Made by a program: the position numbers and the translations under genes. From Streptomyces sp. TG1A-8 (lineage in GTDB: Bacteria; Actinomycetota; Actinomycetes; Streptomycetales; Streptomycetaceae): DNA of 64,000 bases. A model generated the notes under the pieces. The model saw only the letters and a program-made list of their open reading frames with translations. It made no database searches and was not told the DNA's origin. The stretch lies in the NCBI RefSeq assembly GCF_030499535.1, contig NZ_JASTLB010000001.1, forward strand, positions 868,001 through 932,000. Direction: 5' to 3'. Within the stretch, counting starts at the first letter, position 1, and each line of letters starts with the position of its first letter. Positions 63,994 through 64,000 of this stretch are shown here, in pieces.

Positions 63994-64000
63994 CGCGGAC

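Overview
The window looks like a piece of a Streptomyces chromosome. GC is very high with strongly G/C-ending codons, GTG starts are frequent, and it carries a Streptomyces subtilisin inhibitor (SSI) gene, a streptogrisin-type protease, two P450s, an F420-type (Ddn-like) reductase and several signalling proteins typical of the genus. All calls were made by reading the translations and recognising families; no database search was run.

Left part (1-20.2 kb, all on the minus strand): the right edge of a non-ribosomal peptide cluster. Reading in the direction of transcription, a cytochrome P450 (20238-19027) is followed by a stand-alone serine hydrolase resembling penicillin-binding-protein-type thioesterases (18925-17573), then a giant NRPS that starts at 17323 and leaves the window at base 1. 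The visible NRPS layout is A-T / C-A-T-E / C-A-T-E / C-A-T-E / C-A(partial). This predicts a peptide starting L-D-D-D, with a Val-like residue at position 3 and one shared unknown residue at positions 2 and 4. A free cyclase beside an NRPS with an unusual run of D residues suggests a head-to-tail cyclic peptide.

20.2-33.5 kb: a long non-coding divergent region, a GAF-PAS-GAF-SpoIIE phosphatase, a secreted S1 protease, and a compact export system. The export system has a 71-residue double-glycine-leader peptide with no Cys in its core, an HlyD-like adaptor, a C39-peptidase ABC exporter and a second NHLM-type ABC protein, closed by a strong terminator. No lanthionine synthetase or other modifying enzyme lies nearby. 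A 14-TM drug efflux pump behind two inverted-repeat operators follows.

33.5-48.3 kb: a haem-oxygenase-like diiron protein / methyltransferase / CDGSH operon, SSI with an Arg at P1, a lactate monooxygenase-like enzyme, a Fic/Doc-like toxin-antitoxin pair with a decayed Fic motif, a Tat-lipoprotein multicopper oxidase, an ECF sigma factor divergent from a Ser/Thr kinase, a DUF4232 lipoprotein, an ArsB-like transporter with a probable CTG start, a universal stress protein and a sigma-like/zinc-finger/ricin fusion.

48.5-64 kb: a zone of gene decay (aldo/keto reductase broken by an 11-bp duplication, frameshifted flavoprotein, two genes truncated at one junction) mixed with intact genes: GH114-like lipoprotein, CYP105-like P450 plus ferredoxin, CDF transporter, DUF1304-TetR pair behind a large palindrome, STAS protein, DUF4230, VanZ, a GH16 glucanase with a likely one-base lesion at its start, topoisomerase IB and an SDR. 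No tRNA, rRNA, CRISPR array or insertion sequence was recognised.
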